DNA of 56,997 bases from NCBI GenBank assembly GCA_045613125.1, contig JAZLAM010000023.1, forward strand, positions 1-56,997, given 5' to 3'. The translations under genes were made by a program, and so were the position numbers. This DNA comes from JAFTYO01 sp045613125 (GTDB lineage: Bacteria > Pseudomonadota > Alphaproteobacteria > RF32 > CAG-239). This document shows, piece after piece, positions 8,644 to 16,262 of the stretch. A model generated the notes under the pieces. That model was not told the origin of the DNA. It saw only the letters and a list, made by a program, of their open reading frames with translations, and did not search any database. Numbering within the stretch: the first letter of the stretch is position 1; the number at the start of each line of letters is the position of its first letter.

Positions 8644-8966
8644 TTTAACGATGATAGTATAAACTATCTATCTAAAATATATTTCCAATAAAATGGTTTT
8701 TGGTGTCCTAGCATGCTTACCAATGCGTGCATATAGGATAAGGATAAAATATAAATTGCAAAAATCAACTCAAAAGGCAAGCCACAAGTATCTTTTTATT
8801 AAAAATCAATGTGTTATGGTTGAAGTTCGCGACAGTAAGAGTGGGTGTCCGAAATGGTTGGAAACTGCGACCAAGTGGTATAAGCGCTTGAAATTAAATA
8901 TTTTTTTGACAATCAAAAAATGGTGTCTTTTTCCTGATTTATCCCTAGTGTGCACGACCAAATATA
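8644..8966. other. Non-coding stretch without a clear gene
   Basis: One open frame (8693-8974, plus strand) has no ribosome site and unnatural composition. The segment 8820-8900 is more GC-rich than its surroundings and may be a remnant of mobile DNA. I see no RNA gene that I can name. Confidence 0.4.
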
Positions 8967-9004
8967 TAACATAGTATGTGTATACCTACTATGTTATTTT
9001 TTTT
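8967..9004. terminator. Hairpin terminator
   Basis: TAACATAGTA/TACTATGTTA is followed by eight Ts on the plus strand. It separates the zincin remnant from the convergent kinase genes. Confidence 0.75.
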
Positions 9005-9044
9005 ATTCAGAATAATTTAATTATATTTTTCAATGAGATACCAT

Positions 9045-9905
9045 TTATTTTTGGTAACTACCGGCAAAATTTTCTAAAACCTTGGCGACTTCCGGTCTAA
9101 ATGACGGGCGGTCTTTGCGTTTTTCAAGCGTATAACCGGTATTGCTTAAAAACTGATAATCAGCAGCCTTAATATTGATTTTATAATCCGATATTTTGTT
9201 GTATTCTTTAATCGCATCAACTGCTAAGTCACGGTCAAGTCGATAAAGATGGAAAAAGTCGTTAATACGCGAATTTACACCAGCCTCGCCAAAATCAATA
9301 AAGCCGTTTAATTTGCCGTCCTTTATAATCATATTTCCGGCGTGCAAATCATTATGACACAAAGCTAAGCCGTCAGTCGGGATTGCAGTTTTGAACATAT
9401 CTAAGTTTATTTTGCCACCACTTACATCTAAAATATGTTCTTTAGCGGTGGAATAATCAAAATCATTTTGCACGGTTTTATTTTCGTTGCGGCAAGTTTT
9501 TGCGTATTTTTGCGTGGCTGCTTGCACTTTTTCCAAAGGTATATTGTGAACAGCTGCCAAAAGTTCAGCAATATCCACGGCCAACTGCTGGCGTTGTTTG
9601 CTATCCATAGCTGAATAGTTATTTTCGACTTGATACGCTTCTAACAAATCGCCTTGAATCTCTTTATGATAAGCGCATTTACCGTTAAATCGCACATTCG
9701 TTACTTTGCTTTTTAGATTTTCCGGTAAATATTCATGCATTAAAGCTGAAATTTCGGCTTCACGCTTTTGCTCTGTTAGAGAATCCTCTCGAAGCGGAAT
9801 ACGCACAATATAGTCGCCGACACGATAGCCTTTGGAACGTGAACCGCCGGAAAGTTCAATCGCATTATCTGTGGCAAAAGGCAAATCAAAATCATTCAAG
9901 TCCAT
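9045..9905 (-). CDS. APH/choline-kinase-fold phosphotransferase (downstream paralogue)
   Basis: The protein has 286 aa and an aminoglycoside phosphotransferase/choline-kinase fold. The catalytic loop is HNDLHAGN (residues 184-191), the metal site DFG is at 204-206, and a nucleotide-loop-like GGSRSKGYRVGDYIVR lies near residue 20. Such enzymes move the gamma phosphate of ATP to a small hydroxylated substrate, which could be an antibiotic, choline, a sugar or a homoserine-like compound; the sequence does not say which. It is 10 bp downstream of a paralogue with the same domain order and the shared ending pattern DFF.LY..DR.LA.D...EYNK. No good ribosome site is visible, which suggests coupling to the upstream gene. 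Confidence 0.8.
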   Translation of the reverse strand: MDLNDFDLPFATDNAIELSGGSRSKGYRVGDYIVRIPLREDSLTEQKREAEISALMHEYLPENLKSKVTNVRFNGKCAYHKEIQGDLLEAYQVENNYSAMDSKQRQQLAVDIAELLAAVHNIPLEKVQAATQKYAKTCRNENKTVQNDFDYSTAKEHILDVSGGKINLDMFKTAIPTDGLALCHNDLHAGNMIIKDGKLNGFIDFGEAGVNSRINDFFHLYRLDRDLAVDAIKEYNKISDYKINIKAADYQFLSNTGYTLEKRKDRPSFRPEVAKVLENFAGSYQK

Positions 9906-9915
9906 GATAAAATAC

Positions 9916-10812
9916 TTATATAAACGGCTTTAAGAGTTTCATAAAATACGGCGAAGAATTATCTTTTGTTTTATAAAGTCCATAGCCGATGTAGCACAAA
10001 GCCATATAATCAAGTTGTTTTGGCTCTATTTTTGAAGTTGTCAATTTGTTATATTCCGTCAGCGTATCAATCGCCAATTTGCGGTCAACTTTGTAAAGCG
10101 GGAAAAAATCCTGATATTTTGGCATAATAACCATGTTTCCAAAGTCAATAATGCCGGCGAGAATATCATCGCTTTCGGGATTGAGTAACAGATTAGAGCC
10201 GCTTAAATCGTTGTGGCACAGTGCTTTATCGGTATTTGGTAAAGTCGGTTTATTATAATCTAAATCAATTTTATGTGGCAATAAAGCTTCTCTGACACTG
10301 GCATAATCAAAATCTTCTCTTGTGCTAACGTCCCAATTATCAATAGCCTCGGTCGGCTCCGGCATATTTAGCTTTTTATAATCAATTTGGTGCATTAAAT
10401 GAAAAAACATCGCTAAATCTTGCGCCAGTTTAAGCTGTCGCTCCGGTATAATATTTTGATATAAAACGGCATAGTCGCTTTCCGGACGTCCATCACAAAT
10501 TTTACCATATATACGCTTTGAAACAGAAAACGGATAAGTGCCGTCAATCAGTTCAATTTTGTGGATCTTACCCTCAAAATACGGCATTAAATGCGGATAA
10601 ATCGTATCAATTATCATTTTTTCGCGTTGCATGGTCAGCCAGATAATTTCAGCTTTCGGAAAACGCACAATATAATCATTAGCATAATATGCGACTGAGC
10701 GTGAACCGCTTTGTAATCGAGTAATATCCTTAATTCCCTTAAAATCGCTATCTGCTAAAATTTTTCGGATTAAATTAAGATCATCAGCTGTTTCTTGTGT
10801 TATAAAATTCAT
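9916..10812 (-). CDS. APH/choline-kinase-fold phosphotransferase (upstream paralogue)
   Basis: The protein has 298 aa. The catalytic loop is HNDLSGSN (residues 200-207) and DFG lies at 223-225. LQSGSRSVAYYANDYIVRFP near residue 33 forms the N-lobe loop and strand. It is a clear paralogue of the next gene, so the pair arose by tandem duplication and then diverged. The substrate is unknown; nothing in the sequence points specifically to aminoglycosides. The ribosome site is weak. It lies in the accessory stretch after tRNA-Pro. Confidence 0.8.
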   Translation of the reverse strand: MNFITQETADDLNLIRKILADSDFKGIKDITRLQSGSRSVAYYANDYIVRFPKAEIIWLTMQREKMIIDTIYPHLMPYFEGKIHKIELIDGTYPFSVSKRIYGKICDGRPESDYAVLYQNIIPERQLKLAQDLAMFFHLMHQIDYKKLNMPEPTEAIDNWDVSTREDFDYASVREALLPHKIDLDYNKPTLPNTDKALCHNDLSGSNLLLNPESDDILAGIIDFGNMVIMPKYQDFFPLYKVDRKLAIDTLTEYNKLTTSKIEPKQLDYMALCYIGYGLYKTKDNSSPYFMKLLKPFI

Positions 10813-10859
10813 ATGACCCCACTTACTTCATTTGTATAACTTATTTTATTATAAAAATA

Positions 10860-11018
10860 TTAATTTTCTTTAGTATTATTTTCTTTTTCCTTATTTTGTA
10901 CAGGCACTTTATTTTTCTCTATTCGCCTTTCAATAATCTCTCCGCTTTCAACCATTTCTAAATAATTTAATAAATCAGGCAGGATAATTTTAATTAATTT
11001 TTCTGTTTCTTTTGACAT
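10860..11018 (-). CDS. Small hypothetical protein, 52 aa
   Basis: It begins MSKETEKLIKIILPDLLNYL and is charged, with a Lys/Asn/Glu-rich tail. A perfect AAGGAG lies 6 bp before the ATG, which is the main reason to call it. It lies upstream of and in the same direction as the two kinase genes, 47 bp from the first, and could be their leader gene. No family is recognised. Confidence 0.6.
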   Translation of the reverse strand: MSKETEKLIKIILPDLLNYLEMVESGEIIERRIEKNKVPVQNKEKENNTKEN

Positions 11019-11405
11019 TGTATCTCCTTTTTTAATAATCTGACTTATACCAATGCTTGGAAAAATAAAAAAGTCAAGTTATAACCTAGTGGTCAGTGTA
11101 TTTCATTGAAAAACAACAAAAAAATTTTTTACAAAACAAGTGGGCAGTAAATTTAGTTAAACCCATCAGTATGGATGAGAAGGTTCGCCAACATTAAAAT
11201 AACACTTTGTAAAATAATAAAAAAATTGCCTTATCAAAAACAAGGTATTTTTTTACAATTTAGAGGGGGCATTCCGACCAGATATGAAAAACCACCTTCA
11301 TGGTGTTTTTTTTGTATTTGAACTATTCTGCTACCATATTTTATTGACTTTTAAGAACTGACATTTTAACATACAGTATCATACGATATAAAAACGAAAA
11401 TAAAT
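11019..11405. other. Non-coding stretch before the PHP gene
   Basis: I see no gene. It holds the terminator-like hairpin at 11287-11313 and, just before it, the string CATTCCGACCA, which resembles a tRNA 3' end but matches tRNA-Pro only over CCGACCA. Confidence 0.4.
11287..11313 (+). terminator. Terminator-like hairpin
   Basis: AAAAACCACC TTCA TGGTGTTTTTTTT; a short stem with a long T run. No gene ends directly before it. Confidence 0.5.
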
Positions 11406-12170
11406 ATGAAAATAAACATACATTCTCATAGCCACTATTCTGATGGAGCCAATCTGTTTGAGATGGCAAAAGAACACCAAAAGGAAGGTTTTTCTGCATT
11501 TGTGGTCACAGACCATGTATGTCCGTTATCTGTTGGTAATGCATATTCTTTGAGTATACAGTCCTATGAAAAGTTTCAACAACAAACATCTGAATTAGAA
11601 AACATATCAAAAGAACTTAATTTTCCTTGTATCCAAGGGATAGAACTCGCCCTTTATGAAGAAGAAATTCTTATTTTTGGGGAAAAGGCAACACGTAAGA
11701 TTTTTGAGTTTATTGATAACATGGATCTAAATGAAAAGAAAAAATACGGTCAAACACTTCAATATAAACAAAAAATAATTACACATCTACTTAATATAGT
11801 AAAACAAAATAGAAATGATACGGCAACTGTTTTATGCCATCCTAATTTGGAGCGTACACCACAATGGGAATTAACTCAAATATATGAAATTATTGATGGC
11901 TACGAATTTCAAAACGGTAACAGATATCGTTTTACCGATGAAACAAACATTGATAAAAAACTGCGTTGGGATAGAGCTATTCCTGATGAACTAAAACTAA
12001 AAAACAAATTCTACAACTCTGATGCGCATAATCTATCTTCAGTTACCAAAAGTGAAGCAAATTTTCATTCTTTACCTATAACATCCATTGACGACTTAAT
12101 TTCTTATATCAAAACACCTCAGCAAAACAATCAGTTACTTTTAAGACATCAAAATATTATATCCAGATAA
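11406..12170 (+). CDS. PHP-domain phosphoesterase
   Basis: The protein has 254 aa. The metal ligands of the PHP family are in order: HSHSHYSDG (residues 6-14), TDH (about 37-39), QGIEL (about 79-83), CHPN (about 144-147) and NSDAH (about 203-207). PHP proteins hydrolyse phosphoester bonds with two or three metals; relatives include histidinol phosphatase and nucleotide or DNA phosphatases. The exact substrate is unknown. No ribosome site is obvious before the ATG. It sits alone at the end of the accessory region. Confidence 0.8.
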   Translation: MKINIHSHSHYSDGANLFEMAKEHQKEGFSAFVVTDHVCPLSVGNAYSLSIQSYEKFQQQTSELENISKELNFPCIQGIELALYEEEILIFGEKATRKIFEFIDNMDLNEKKKYGQTLQYKQKIITHLLNIVKQNRNDTATVLCHPNLERTPQWELTQIYEIIDGYEFQNGNRYRFTDETNIDKKLRWDRAIPDELKLKNKFYNSDAHNLSSVTKSEANFHSLPITSIDDLISYIKTPQQNNQLLLRHQNIISR

Positions 12171-12249
12171 GTTTTAACAATATGATATTGATAAACTCTT
12201 TTACTTTTTGTAGTATTACAGCATAAACTAATAATTAATTTTTACTACT

Positions 12250-12396
12250 ATGATTACATCCATTATTATTTTTGGTGCTGTAATTTTATCTGTTGGTATA
12301 GCTTGTGCCACCAGCGATGACGATAGCACTATAGACCCTAATGAAATTAAAAACCCTTACTCTGAGTGGGAAGAAAGACAACCTTATAATCCTTAA
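12250..12396 (+). CDS. Small single-pass membrane or lipoprotein-like peptide, 48 aa
   Basis: The reading frame gives MITSIIIFGAVILSVGIACA followed by an acidic, Pro-ending tail. The N-terminus is a hydrophobic segment with a Cys at residue 19, so it could be a signal anchor or a poor lipobox. There is no clear ribosome site, but a good terminator follows at 12421. Function unknown; it could be spurious. Confidence 0.4.
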   Translation: MITSIIIFGAVILSVGIACATSDDDSTIDPNEIKNPYSEWEERQPYNP

Positions 12397-12420
12397 ACGG
12401 TATTATAATTGCTATTAATT

Positions 12421-12461
12421 AAAGTGGCCTGATACTTCTTATAGTATCCGCCACTTTTTTT
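12421..12461 (+). terminator. Rho-independent terminator
   Basis: AAAGTGGC/GCCACTTT outer stem with an inner GATACT/AGTATC stem, then a T run. Confidence 0.8.
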
Positions 12462-12562
12462 AATTTCAAATCAAATATTCCCCTACTTCTAAAAAACAAA
12501 TGTACGTTCCCAAGCTCCCGTCCCCTAGATGACAAATACTTTGACCGATTGGTCGAGCACAA

Positions 12563-12590
12563 AAAAAAACGCCGTTAAGGCGTTTTTTTA
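12563..12590. terminator. Hairpin between tRNA-Phe and its inverted 3' fragment
   Basis: AAAAAACGCC GTTA AGGCGTTTTTTT; bidirectional look. On the minus strand it lies just after tRNA-Phe and would end its transcript. Confidence 0.75.
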
Positions 12591-12591
12591 A

Positions 12592-12667
<76 letters not shown>

Positions 12668-12730
12668 ATCGGTAACAGAGTGTCTTATACTGTAAAAAAA
12701 CATCAATGTCCAGTATAATTTTTATTTTTT

Positions 12731-13051
12731 TTAATTTTTTTTGCAAAGATGGTTCAAAAACTTCAAATCAGCAACATTTAAGTCTTTGTAATTATTTGCA
12801 AAACATATTCCGTTCTGCTCAGCAATTTTTTTTAGAAGCGAACATTTTTCTGGTGGATATTTATCAAAATCCACCTCAATCGGCACACTTTTACCGCTTA
12901 AGACACTAGCTTCTTCCTCTAAAGCTTCAAGCCTTAAGAGTTGCTCATGATATAATGCTGATAAATAATAAGAATCATTACCTATTTCTTGACACATTAT
13001 TTGTTCTTTTAAGCAAGATATCTCTTTTTCTAATTCATCAAGTGTTTTCAT
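12731..13051 (-). CDS. Hypothetical protein, 106 aa, in the phage-like module
   Basis: The first ~50 residues are a charged coiled coil (KTLDELEKEISCLKEQIMCQ), then a short globular part. No family is recognised. The start is the ATG at 13051 with GGAGGTGA just upstream, rather than the GTG at 13057 that lies inside the ribosome site. Its upstream region carries an AT-rich motif with CAATATTAATATA that resembles the motif before the gene at 14018, so both may answer to the repressor at 13177. Confidence 0.65.
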   Translation of the reverse strand: MKTLDELEKEISCLKEQIMCQEIGNDSYYLSALYHEQLLRLEALEEEASVLSGKSVPIEVDFDKYPPEKCSLLKKIAEQNGICFANNYKDLNVADLKFLNHLCKKN

Positions 13052-13091
13052 ACTCACCTCCGATATATGAATCTTAATACATTATCTTAAT

Positions 13092-13108
13092 ATATCAATA
13101 TTAATATA
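13092..13108. promoter_or_regulatory. Candidate repressor operator (module, left side)
   Basis: ATATCAATATTAATATA shares the core ATTAATATTAATATA-like pattern with 13962-13977, upstream of the opposite gene. Confidence 0.35.
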
Positions 13109-13111
13109 CAG

Positions 13112-13159
13112 GAGATATAAAAAAAGATCTTATCCTTTTGTTTTTCAAGGATAAGATCT
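13112..13159 (-). terminator. Terminator of the S24-like repressor gene
   Basis: A perfect 13-bp stem AGATCTTATCCTT/AAGGATAAGATCT; on the minus strand it is followed by a run of Ts. It lies 17 bp after the repressor stop. Confidence 0.8.
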
Positions 13160-13176
13160 GTGGATAGTTTTTAAAA

Positions 13177-13881
13177 TTAAAGTTTATGAAAAACGAATAA
13201 GACTTTACCTAAAACATTAACCGATAGTCTGTCAGTTGCTTGATATGACTTATATTGTCCATTATCAGAAGCAATTTCGACCACACCATCAATAGGAGAA
13301 GTCTGAATGCGTTTCACACATAACTCCCTTCCGGAACGCAACAGATAAAGGCCATCAGATTCCGGATGTTCATAAGAACAATCAAACCATACACTGTCAC
13401 CGGAATTAATCGTCGGTTTCATAACGTCGTTTAATATTTTTACGATTTTTACATTTTTAACATCACTTGTCCCAAAATCTTCCAAAACATTTCTGTTCAA
13501 AAGATGACGTCCTATAACATTATTATAAAAATCTGTAGTTTCATCAATTTGTGATGCCAAAACATCAATTGCTATAACCTCACCTTCTGACGAACAACTA
13601 ACCTTAATGATATCTGATATTGCATTAAGAGTTGCATTGGCTGATCCGATAGTCTTTGATGCAATTACCTCATCATCCATAATTTCCGTATCATCAACGT
13701 CCAAAAGTTTTGCTAAACGCATACGGTCTATTTCTTTTAAGCGACGAGGATATCCATATTTAACATATTGCTGAAGATACGAATCTTTTCTACCTATTTT
13801 CAGCGAAGCATCACGATAATTTAAACCCTTTTCAGCTATAAGCTTATCTACTTTTCTTCTGATTTCTTCAATATCTGCCAT
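13177..13881 (-). CDS. Phage-type repressor with S24/LexA-like domain lacking the catalytic Ser
   Basis: The protein has 234 aa. The N-terminal ~65 residues hold a helix-turn-helix (NYRDASLKIGRKDSYLQQYV). The C-terminal ~130 residues match the S24 peptidase/LexA-CI fold: VMKPTINSGDSVWFD, DGLYLLRSGRELCVKRIQ and ASDNGQY. In active members the motif is D-S-M-x-P-T; here the Ser position is Val153, while the partner Lys is kept (Lys190 in CVKRIQ). Self-cleavage should therefore not occur. The start at 13881 is chosen because AAGGAG lies 8 bp upstream. It is divergent from the terminase genes across a 136-bp AT-rich region. Confidence 0.8.
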   Translation of the reverse strand: MADIEEIRRKVDKLIAEKGLNYRDASLKIGRKDSYLQQYVKYGYPRRLKEIDRMRLAKLLDVDDTEIMDDEVIASKTIGSANATLNAISDIIKVSCSSEGEVIAIDVLASQIDETTDFYNNVIGRHLLNRNVLEDFGTSDVKNVKIVKILNDVMKPTINSGDSVWFDCSYEHPESDGLYLLRSGRELCVKRIQTSPIDGVVEIASDNGQYKSYQATDRLSVNVLGKVLFVFHKL

Positions 13882-13954
13882 AACTTTCTCCTTATATGAT
13901 ATTGCATACAATGTATATTAAACATAATAATTGTGCAAATATTATTTTTAATAT

Positions 13955-14005
13955 TTGACTTGATTAATATTAATATATAAACATTGGATATTAATTTTAA
14001 TATAT
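13955..14005 (+). promoter_or_regulatory. Candidate promoter and operators before the terminase genes
   Basis: TTGACT (13955) and TATAAA (13976) form a promoter-like pair with a short 15-bp spacer. Two dyad AT motifs, GATTAATATTAATATA (13962-13977) and GATATTAATTTTAATATAT (13987-14005), sit over and after it about 25 bp apart, as expected for repressor binding. Confidence 0.4.
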
Positions 14006-14017
14006 TAAGGAGATCAT

Positions 14018-14425
14018 ATGAAACCAGTTAGAAATATACAAGATGTAGAATTTGAAATAAAAAAAGCTTTAAGAATTTTACGCACTTTTCCAACAGACGG
14101 TCCTAAAAAAATTTCATCTCATTGGCCAGCATATGTAAACGAAGAAACTAAATCCATAATGCTTAACAAAAGCAAATCTTACACTTCACCTTTACCTGAA
14201 GAAATAGATGATATGGATGAAGTTTTGGAAGACTGGCTAAAACAAGTTGATTATGACGAACGCAACTTAATTCTTGTCAGAAATTCTGGCCACTCATGGA
14301 AAACACTAACTGCAAAATTTAGTTATTCTCGAAGCAGGTTATATTCAAAATACGCGTATTCATTACATAAAATTTTGAAATACGTGCTTGAGAAACAGCA
14401 AGAAAAAATCAAGGAGGAAAAATGA
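14018..14425 (+). CDS. DUF6362-like protein, likely small terminase or its partner
   Basis: The protein has 135 aa. The stretch PLPEEIDDMDEVLEDWLKQ, then RNLILVRNSGHSWKTL, then FSYSRSRLYSKYAYSLHKI matches the DUF6362 pattern (PEEIDRMDEVL..W..; W K.. RFG.SR.T..R). That family occurs beside phage terminases in alphaproteobacteria. The second half reads as a DNA-binding helix-turn-helix, which suits a terminase small subunit. AAGGAG precedes the start. It overlaps the terminase gene by four bases (ATGA). Confidence 0.65.
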   Translation: MKPVRNIQDVEFEIKKALRILRTFPTDGPKKISSHWPAYVNEETKSIMLNKSKSYTSPLPEEIDDMDEVLEDWLKQVDYDERNLILVRNSGHSWKTLTAKFSYSRSRLYSKYAYSLHKILKYVLEKQQEKIKEEK

Positions 14426-15732
14426 TATTTTATAAAAAATATTTACCACTTCTGCAAATGGATAATGGCAAATACGATACCTTTGCCTTAACTGGAGGCA
14501 GAGGATCCTTGAAAACAGGACATGTCTGCCGAGCCATTTTATGCCAAATGATGAAAACAAAAAAAAGAGTAGCCGTATTTAGAGAAACAAAAATATCCAC
14601 AGAAGAAAGTTTATACATTGAATTCAAAGAATTAATCAACACCGAATTTACAAACAAAGGATTTGAATATACAAAAAACAGAATCACGAACAACAAAACA
14701 GAATCTGAACTATTTTTTATGGGCTTACAAGATAAAAACCAAAACACAAGAGAAAATCTAAAAGGACTTGCTCAAATAGATATATTAATTATTGATGAAG
14801 CGCAAATGATAAGCAAAGCCATTTGGCAAATTTTACTCAAAACCATCAGAAAAAAAGGAGTTATACTTATTGTAATTTACAACCGTATAAACGATGATTT
14901 ACCGGTAGAAAGTGCGCTATTCCTTGATTATGAGAACATGAAGGCGCCACCAAAAACTTTTTTCATTGAAGTAAATTATCCGGAAATAGAAAAGCTCGGA
15001 ATCTTGTCTGATAAATTTCTTGAATATGCCGAACTGATTAAAAAAAATAAGCCGGAAGAATACGAACAAGATTATCTGAATAAACCTAAAAATGCAAATA
15101 GTGTAAAAGTTGTTAAATATTGGTCAACAGCCAACATCAACGAACAAATCAGATATGTACCTGATTTAGACATATATTGGAGTTTAGATTTTAACGTCAA
15201 TCCCTTCATGTCCACATTAGCTCACTTTGACGGTAAAAAATTTTTTGTTTTTGATGAACTTGTTCTAAATAACGTAATAACGCAAGATGTTGTCGACGAA
15301 TTTATTCGACGATATCCTCCGGAAAACTTTAAAGGCACCATACAGATTTGTGGAGATGCATCAGGTAAATATCGCAAAACACAATCAAGATATTCTGATT
15401 ATGCCATTATCATTAACGCATTAGCCAAAGCAGGATATCATTATAAATTAAATTTACGATCATTTAATCCACCGATTTTAGCCAGAATCAACGCCTTTAA
15501 CAAACAGATATATACAGACACAGGAGAACGTAACATTTTAGTTCATCCGAAATGCAAATGGCTTATTTACAATATGAAAAATCTAAAATTCAAAGAAGGA
15601 ACATCCCTCATTGATGAAGCGACACCTTCACAAATATCAGACGATAATGATAAATTATATTTAGGCCATATATTCGATGCTCTAAGCTACATGGTAGAGT
15701 TTTTCAAACCTGTTATCAGAGAAGATACCTAA
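14422..15732 (+). CDS. Phage terminase large subunit
   Basis: The protein has 436 aa and is complete. The ATPase half has the P-loop GGRGSLKT (residues 25-32) and Walker B IDEAQ (about 124-128). The C-terminal RNase H-like nuclease keeps three acidic residues: D256 in SLDFNVNP, D312 in CGDASG and D419 in HIFDALSY. Such motors cut and pack phage DNA into capsids. All motifs are intact, yet no portal, protease or capsid gene follows: the next genes are a small secreted protein and a glycosyltransferase. It is coupled to the DUF6362 gene. Confidence 0.9.
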   Translation: MIFYKKYLPLLQMDNGKYDTFALTGGRGSLKTGHVCRAILCQMMKTKKRVAVFRETKISTEESLYIEFKELINTEFTNKGFEYTKNRITNNKTESELFFMGLQDKNQNTRENLKGLAQIDILIIDEAQMISKAIWQILLKTIRKKGVILIVIYNRINDDLPVESALFLDYENMKAPPKTFFIEVNYPEIEKLGILSDKFLEYAELIKKNKPEEYEQDYLNKPKNANSVKVVKYWSTANINEQIRYVPDLDIYWSLDFNVNPFMSTLAHFDGKKFFVFDELVLNNVITQDVVDEFIRRYPPENFKGTIQICGDASGKYRKTQSRYSDYAIIINALAKAGYHYKLNLRSFNPPILARINAFNKQIYTDTGERNILVHPKCKWLIYNMKNLKFKEGTSLIDEATPSQISDDNDKLYLGHIFDALSYMVEFFKPVIREDT

Positions 15733-15819
15733 TTTAGTAAATAATTCTTTATGACAGATTGAAAAGAAAAAAATATTTCATACATTTTTTTTGTATTTTT
15801 ATTTTAAGGAGTTAATACC

Positions 15820-16143
15820 ATGTATAAATTTTACTATTTAACCGGTGCGATGATATTGGTTTTAGGAGGATTAGGGATATATTCTTCTCAGGCAGGAAAT
15901 AAGGTGCTGCCATCATCAAACTCAGATGTATATATAGAACAAGTCACATATACAGCTCCCATACAAAACAAAACCGACACACAAGTACAACCTGTTGGTT
16001 CACCTAAACAAACCGGCGGTTTTATTCCATTACCCGAAGATAACGGTGTAGAAGTTGCACCAATCAATCCTGAACCCAATTTGGAGCAAAATCCCGCAAC
16101 CGAAATATCAATTCAAGAAACCATATCCGAAACATTAAACTAA
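15820..16143 (+). CDS. Hypothetical secreted or membrane-anchored small protein, 107 aa
   Basis: The N-terminus (MYKFYYLTGAMILVLGGLGI) is a hydrophobic signal or anchor. The rest is low-complexity, rich in Pro, Gln, Asn and Glu, and probably unstructured in the periplasm. The strong AAGGAG supports the start. No family is recognised. It ends with a hairpin at 16177. Confidence 0.65.
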   Translation: MYKFYYLTGAMILVLGGLGIYSSQAGNKVLPSSNSDVYIEQVTYTAPIQNKTDTQVQPVGSPKQTGGFIPLPEDNGVEVAPINPEPNLEQNPATEISIQETISETLN

Positions 16144-16176
16144 TTTTTAAAAACTTTAGCCCAAATCTGTGTGCAT

Positions 16177-16213
16177 AAACCTGAGTAAAACTTTGAGTTT
16201 TATTCGGGTTTGC
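16177..16213 (+). terminator. Hairpin, probable terminator
   Basis: A 15-bp imperfect stem (AAACCTGAGTAAAAC/GTTTTATTCGGGTTT) with a weak T tail, 33 bp after the small protein stop. Confidence 0.5.
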
Positions 16214-16262
16214 TTTAAACTGCGTCCAATTAACAGAAATTAAACGAGGTTAAAAAACTAGA

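Noticed and set aside
8693..8974. 93-aa open frame
   Set aside because: No ribosome site, odd composition and it ends inside a terminator hairpin; no support as a gene.
9045..10812. Aminoglycoside resistance genes
   Set aside because: The APH fold is shared by many small-molecule kinases and no drug-specific residues are evident.
11264..11280. CATTCCGACCA as the right attachment site of the tRNA-Pro element
   Set aside because: It matches the tRNA-Pro end only over seven bases, which is too short to claim.
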